Shown: positions 61,802 through 64,000 of the stretch, piece by piece | Layout: every line of letters starts with the position of its first letter | Numbering within the stretch: the first letter of the stretch is position 1 | Position numbers and translations under genes: made by a program | The notes under the pieces: generated by a model | Told to the model about the DNA's origin: nothing | What the model saw: only the letters and a program-made list of their open reading frames with translations | Database searches by the model: none | NCBI RefSeq assembly: GCF_003710255.1 | Contig: NZ_RHIB01000002.1 | Span: 1-64,000, forward strand | Source: Alteribacter keqinensis | GTDB lineage: Bacteria; Bacillota; Bacilli; Bacillales; Salisediminibacteriaceae | Reading direction: 5' to 3' | DNA: 64,000 nt

Positions 61802-63052
61802 TTATCCTGTCATGGATTGCTGATTTATTTTATTTCCTATCGGCTTTCGGAAGACAAAGAAGAAATATGCAGTACCGATAATGTAAAGCACACTCGTTAT
61901 GGAAAAGACAATTGCATATCCCGAATATGCTCCGTATACCATGACAAGGGTTGTGGACACAGGACCCATCACTGCCCACCCTAACTGGAACACCGCCTGA
62001 CCTACAGAGTTTGCCAGCCCTTTAATTGAGTCATCAACGCTTCTCATCATTAACGACATCTGTATCGGGTTACCTGCATTCATCAGTGCCTGGCGGAAAA
62101 GAAAGCCGAATACAGCAAACCACAGATTCTCAGTAAATGCTGTTATTAAAAGAAATGGAATCGATGCAAGCTGCAGGATTACCACAGCCATCACTTCCCC
62201 GTATTTTCGTACAACAGCCGGACCAATCATCATGGCAACCGCCGTCATGAGCTGCCCCATTGACAGGATCAGCCCGACCAGCGAATGGGAAATGTCAAAC
62301 CGGTCTACAAAATAAAGGTTCAGGTACGGAATAACAAGACCCGAACCAAACCCGATAATCATCTGGGCAACGGCAAAAAGCAGAATGATTTTTACCCCGT
62401 GTTTATGAGTCGTGAACAATTTTTTGAATGAGCGCTGCTGATCGTTACGTGAAAAAAGCTTTCGTTCTTCATTAATCTTAAAAATCGGCAGCAGTGCAGC
62501 CAAGAAAAATACCGCTCCCACAAGAAGGGTTATACGAATACTCCAAAGAGCGCTTAAACCTATTAGATGAGTCAGAAAATCACTCAGGGTTCCGCCGAGG
62601 AGATTTCCGACTACGTTGGCAAGCATAATAATGGCAAAATTAAAGCTGAACAAGTGAACCCGTTGTTTTTCCGTAGAATTCTCAGCAAGCAGAGGAATGG
62701 AGGATACCTGGATAAAGGACATAAACATCCCGGTCATAAAAGCCGCAGCCAGGAGCATATCTTCCAGGGATAAAACCGACCTTAAAAACAAACTTAATGC
62801 CGCAAACACAGCACCGATGACAATGATTCTCTTCCTGCCATAACGGTCACTGAGAAGACCGGCCGGCAGAAGAAGGAGCGCAGTTGCCATCGACTGCATC
62901 GCAATAACCCGGCCATTTACTGAATCATCAAAGCCGAGCTCTCTTATGTAATAGTTATAAATGATGAGGAAGATCCCCATCCCTATGTTAGCCAATGCCG
63001 ATGCGAGCAGAAAATAGCGTACATTCCGATTGTACACTTTAAACTGATCCAT
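61802..63052 (-). CDS. MFS transporter
   Basis: Major facilitator superfamily permease of about 416 residues and twelve helices. The loop 2-3 signature is LLSDRYGRKRIIVIGA and the second half has SLVGLILSMGQLMTAVAMMIGPAVVRKYG and NAGNPIQMSLMMRSVDDSIKGLANSVGQ. Drug or metabolite efflux is typical of the group, but substrate is unknown. ATG 63052 is chosen with AGGAG 5 nt upstream; GTG 63076 with GGAG at 10 nt is also possible. Confidence 0.88.
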   Translation of the reverse strand: MDQFKVYNRNVRYFLLASALANIGMGIFLIIYNYYIRELGFDDSVNGRVIAMQSMATALLLLPAGLLSDRYGRKRIIVIGAVFAALSLFLRSVLSLEDMLLAAAFMTGMFMSFIQVSSIPLLAENSTEKQRVHLFSFNFAIIMLANVVGNLLGGTLSDFLTHLIGLSALWSIRITLLVGAVFFLAALLPIFKINEERKLFSRNDQQRSFKKLFTTHKHGVKIILLFAVAQMIIGFGSGLVIPYLNLYFVDRFDISHSLVGLILSMGQLMTAVAMMIGPAVVRKYGEVMAVVILQLASIPFLLITAFTENLWFAVFGFLFRQALMNAGNPIQMSLMMRSVDDSIKGLANSVGQAVFQLGWAVMGPVSTTLVMVYGAYSGYAIVFSITSVLYIIGTAYFFFVFRKPIGNKINQQSMTG

Positions 63053-63207
63053 CCACTCTCCTACAAATCGTCCCACAAAAGCCACTCTCCGTTCTCCACC
63101 AATACTTCGCGTCCCTAAATACTAATATAATCATAGTGGAAACCTGTGACTATGGAAAGAGATTTTTTTGATTTTGGCCTTATGTAGGGATTGGGGAAAA
63201 TAATCAC

Positions 63208-63271
63208 TATATTTCGGAAAATTAATTCGGATTAAGGGAAATATTTATTACATTAAGGAAAAATCAATGGG
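63208..63271. repeat. Degenerate ~21-bp direct repeats, array E
   Basis: Three units of 21, 22 and 21 bp (63208, 63229, 63251) sharing ATTAAGGGAAA-like sequence, in the gap between the MFS gene and the yusG-like gene. Confidence 0.6.
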
Positions 63272-63309
63272 CAGTTATGTAACCGTTAAATAGCAGCAAT
63301 TCATTAAAA

Positions 63310-63342
63310 GATAAAAACACTGAGCGGCTCAGCCGCTCAGTG
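63310..63342 (-). terminator. Terminator of the yusG-like gene
   Basis: Perfect 11-bp stem CACTGAGCGGC / GCCGCTCAGTG with a 3-nt loop, then TTTTTATCTTTT on the minus strand. Confidence 0.95.
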
Positions 63343-63365
63343 CTTTCCTAACATGAATATTTCCG

Positions 63366-63683
63366 TCAGCACCAGCCCATGTCACAGCCATCCACGTAGG
63401 ACTGAGGCTGTTCTAACCGCTCTGCCTTTGGCTCACTCTTTGCCTTTAAAGAATCTGCTGCTGCAAACTCTTCAGCAAATTCATACTGCTGATTCTCATC
63501 ATTCAGTCTCACTCGCCCGACTTTCTGCTGATCCAGATAAAAGGTGATGTACCCTTCATCATCGACCTGGGCACTTACCCTGTCGGAAACGTCCATGTGG
63601 GAGCGCTCCTGGTTAAAGGTTGCATTATCTTTTTGTACATTGTTGACCTGGATTTCTCTTTCACCTGATTCGGTTGGGTTCAA
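63366..63683 (-). CDS. YusG-like (DUF2553) small protein
   Basis: About 105 residues. The middle part VSDRVSAQVDDEGYITFYLDQQKVGRVRLND is similar to DUF2553/YusG proteins (VTDRVxGxx...). An acidic helical region follows (EFAEEFAAADSLKAKSEPKAE), and the tail ends YVDGCDMGWC, a Cys-x4-Cys not seen in the short B. subtilis protein. Assignment is by eye and moderate. TTG 63683 has AAAGGTGG at 8 nt; GTG 63695 overlaps that site. Function unknown. Confidence 0.65.
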   Translation of the reverse strand: MNPTESGEREIQVNNVQKDNATFNQERSHMDVSDRVSAQVDDEGYITFYLDQQKVGRVRLNDENQQYEFAEEFAAADSLKAKSEPKAERLEQPQSYVDGCDMGWC

Positions 63684-63814
63684 TGTTTTTGCCACCTTTC
63701 ATAAGGCATTTATGAATTAGGATGGCTTTGTAGAACCTTTTTTATAAGCAGAACTTTCCTCAGGCCGGTGAAAGACAGTATATATCGAATCTTATTAAAC
63801 TCAGATGTTGATTT

Positions 63815-63997
63815 GCGCTCATTGCACTTTCCGCGGGCGGTTCGGGAGCCTCCTCAGCATGCTGTTTCTTCCTCTGCCAGCCAGGCTCCGAAGAAGCTCA
63901 TTCATTAAGCAACGCTCGTGCTTGACCGGGTCTCCCCGGGACTCGCTTTTCCCGCAGGAGTGTCGCGCATCCGCTCCAATCAACACTTTTTTTATAA
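63815..63997. repeat. Dispersed GC-rich intergenic repeat, copy 4
   Basis: GC-rich block running to the right edge of the window. 63930-63997 is the 68-bp partner of 58079-58146 (65/68 identical). The left part (CACTTTCCGCGGGCGG, then TTTCTTCCTCTGCCAG) matches words in copy 2 near 13500-13570 in reverse complement. No reading frame. Confidence 0.85.
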
Positions 63998-64000
63998 TTT

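Overview
The window looks like a chromosomal segment of a haloalkaliphilic, endospore-forming member of the Bacillaceae. The evidence is Bacillus-type gene order, many spore-associated genes (YunB, YutH, a Spo0E-like phosphatase, DUF3905, a YhcN/YlaJ-type lipoprotein), acidic secreted proteins, and several sodium-coupled or osmoadaptive transporters. Gene order follows the Bacillus subtilis yui-yum-yut-yun-yur/suf-yus region almost gene by gene, with blocks inserted or lost. The exact genus cannot be read from the sequence alone.

Layout. 1-380: 5' end of a 16S rRNA gene on the minus strand, with its leader and a strong promoter, leaving the window to the left. 600-14000: a yui-like block (bioY/yuiG with a BirA operator, yuiF, pepA/yuiE, yuiD, yuiC, yuiB, and a 45-residue yuiA), interrupted by a TRAP transporter operon (dctQ-dctM-dctP) and an AbgT-family transporter. 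14000-33100: a yum/yut block (two NADH-dehydrogenase-like flavoproteins, a thioredoxin-reductase-like ferredoxin-NADP reductase, A-type and NifU-type Fe-S proteins, dapF, yuzB, yuzD, yutH, yutG, yutF, yutE, yutD, lipA, yunA), with added mqnE, a D-2-hydroxyacid dehydrogenase and a glpX-DUF3055-DUF3905 group. 33200-36930: two transporters with readable control. One is a neurotransmitter:sodium-symporter-family gene with a CodY-like box at its promoter. The other is an NhaC-family gene behind a complete lysine riboswitch, probably a lysine transporter. 36900-50200: yunB, a mannitol operon (mtlA-mtlR-mtlF-mtlD), thyA-dfrA, an HD-GYP protein, and yunF-E-D-C. 50800-56150: the sufCDSUB Fe-S assembly operon. 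57300-63700: yurZ, the metNIQ methionine ABC transporter under a SAM-I riboswitch, a yusD-like SCP2 protein cotranscribed with an MFS transporter, and a yusG-like gene.

How the genes work together. The region is rich in iron-sulfur and redox functions: SufCDSUB builds clusters, the A-type and NifU-like proteins can carry them, LipA, MqnE and other enzymes use them, and YumB, YutJ and YumC move reducing equivalents. A second theme is nutrient-responsive uptake: BioY under BirA, MetNIQ under SAM, the NhaC-family transporter under lysine, the SNF transporter probably under CodY, and the TRAP and mannitol systems.

The least explained structure lies between genes. Several intergenic regions carry short arrays of degenerate direct repeats with a period near 21 bp, each array with its own consensus. 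There is also a separate dispersed GC-rich repeat family and a GGGGTCTGTCCCC-type inverted repeat. The Shine-Dalgarno sequence of the DUF3905 gene sits in the 3' arm of a terminator-like hairpin. These, three candidate very short genes and a solitary mqnE are the points most worth checking.
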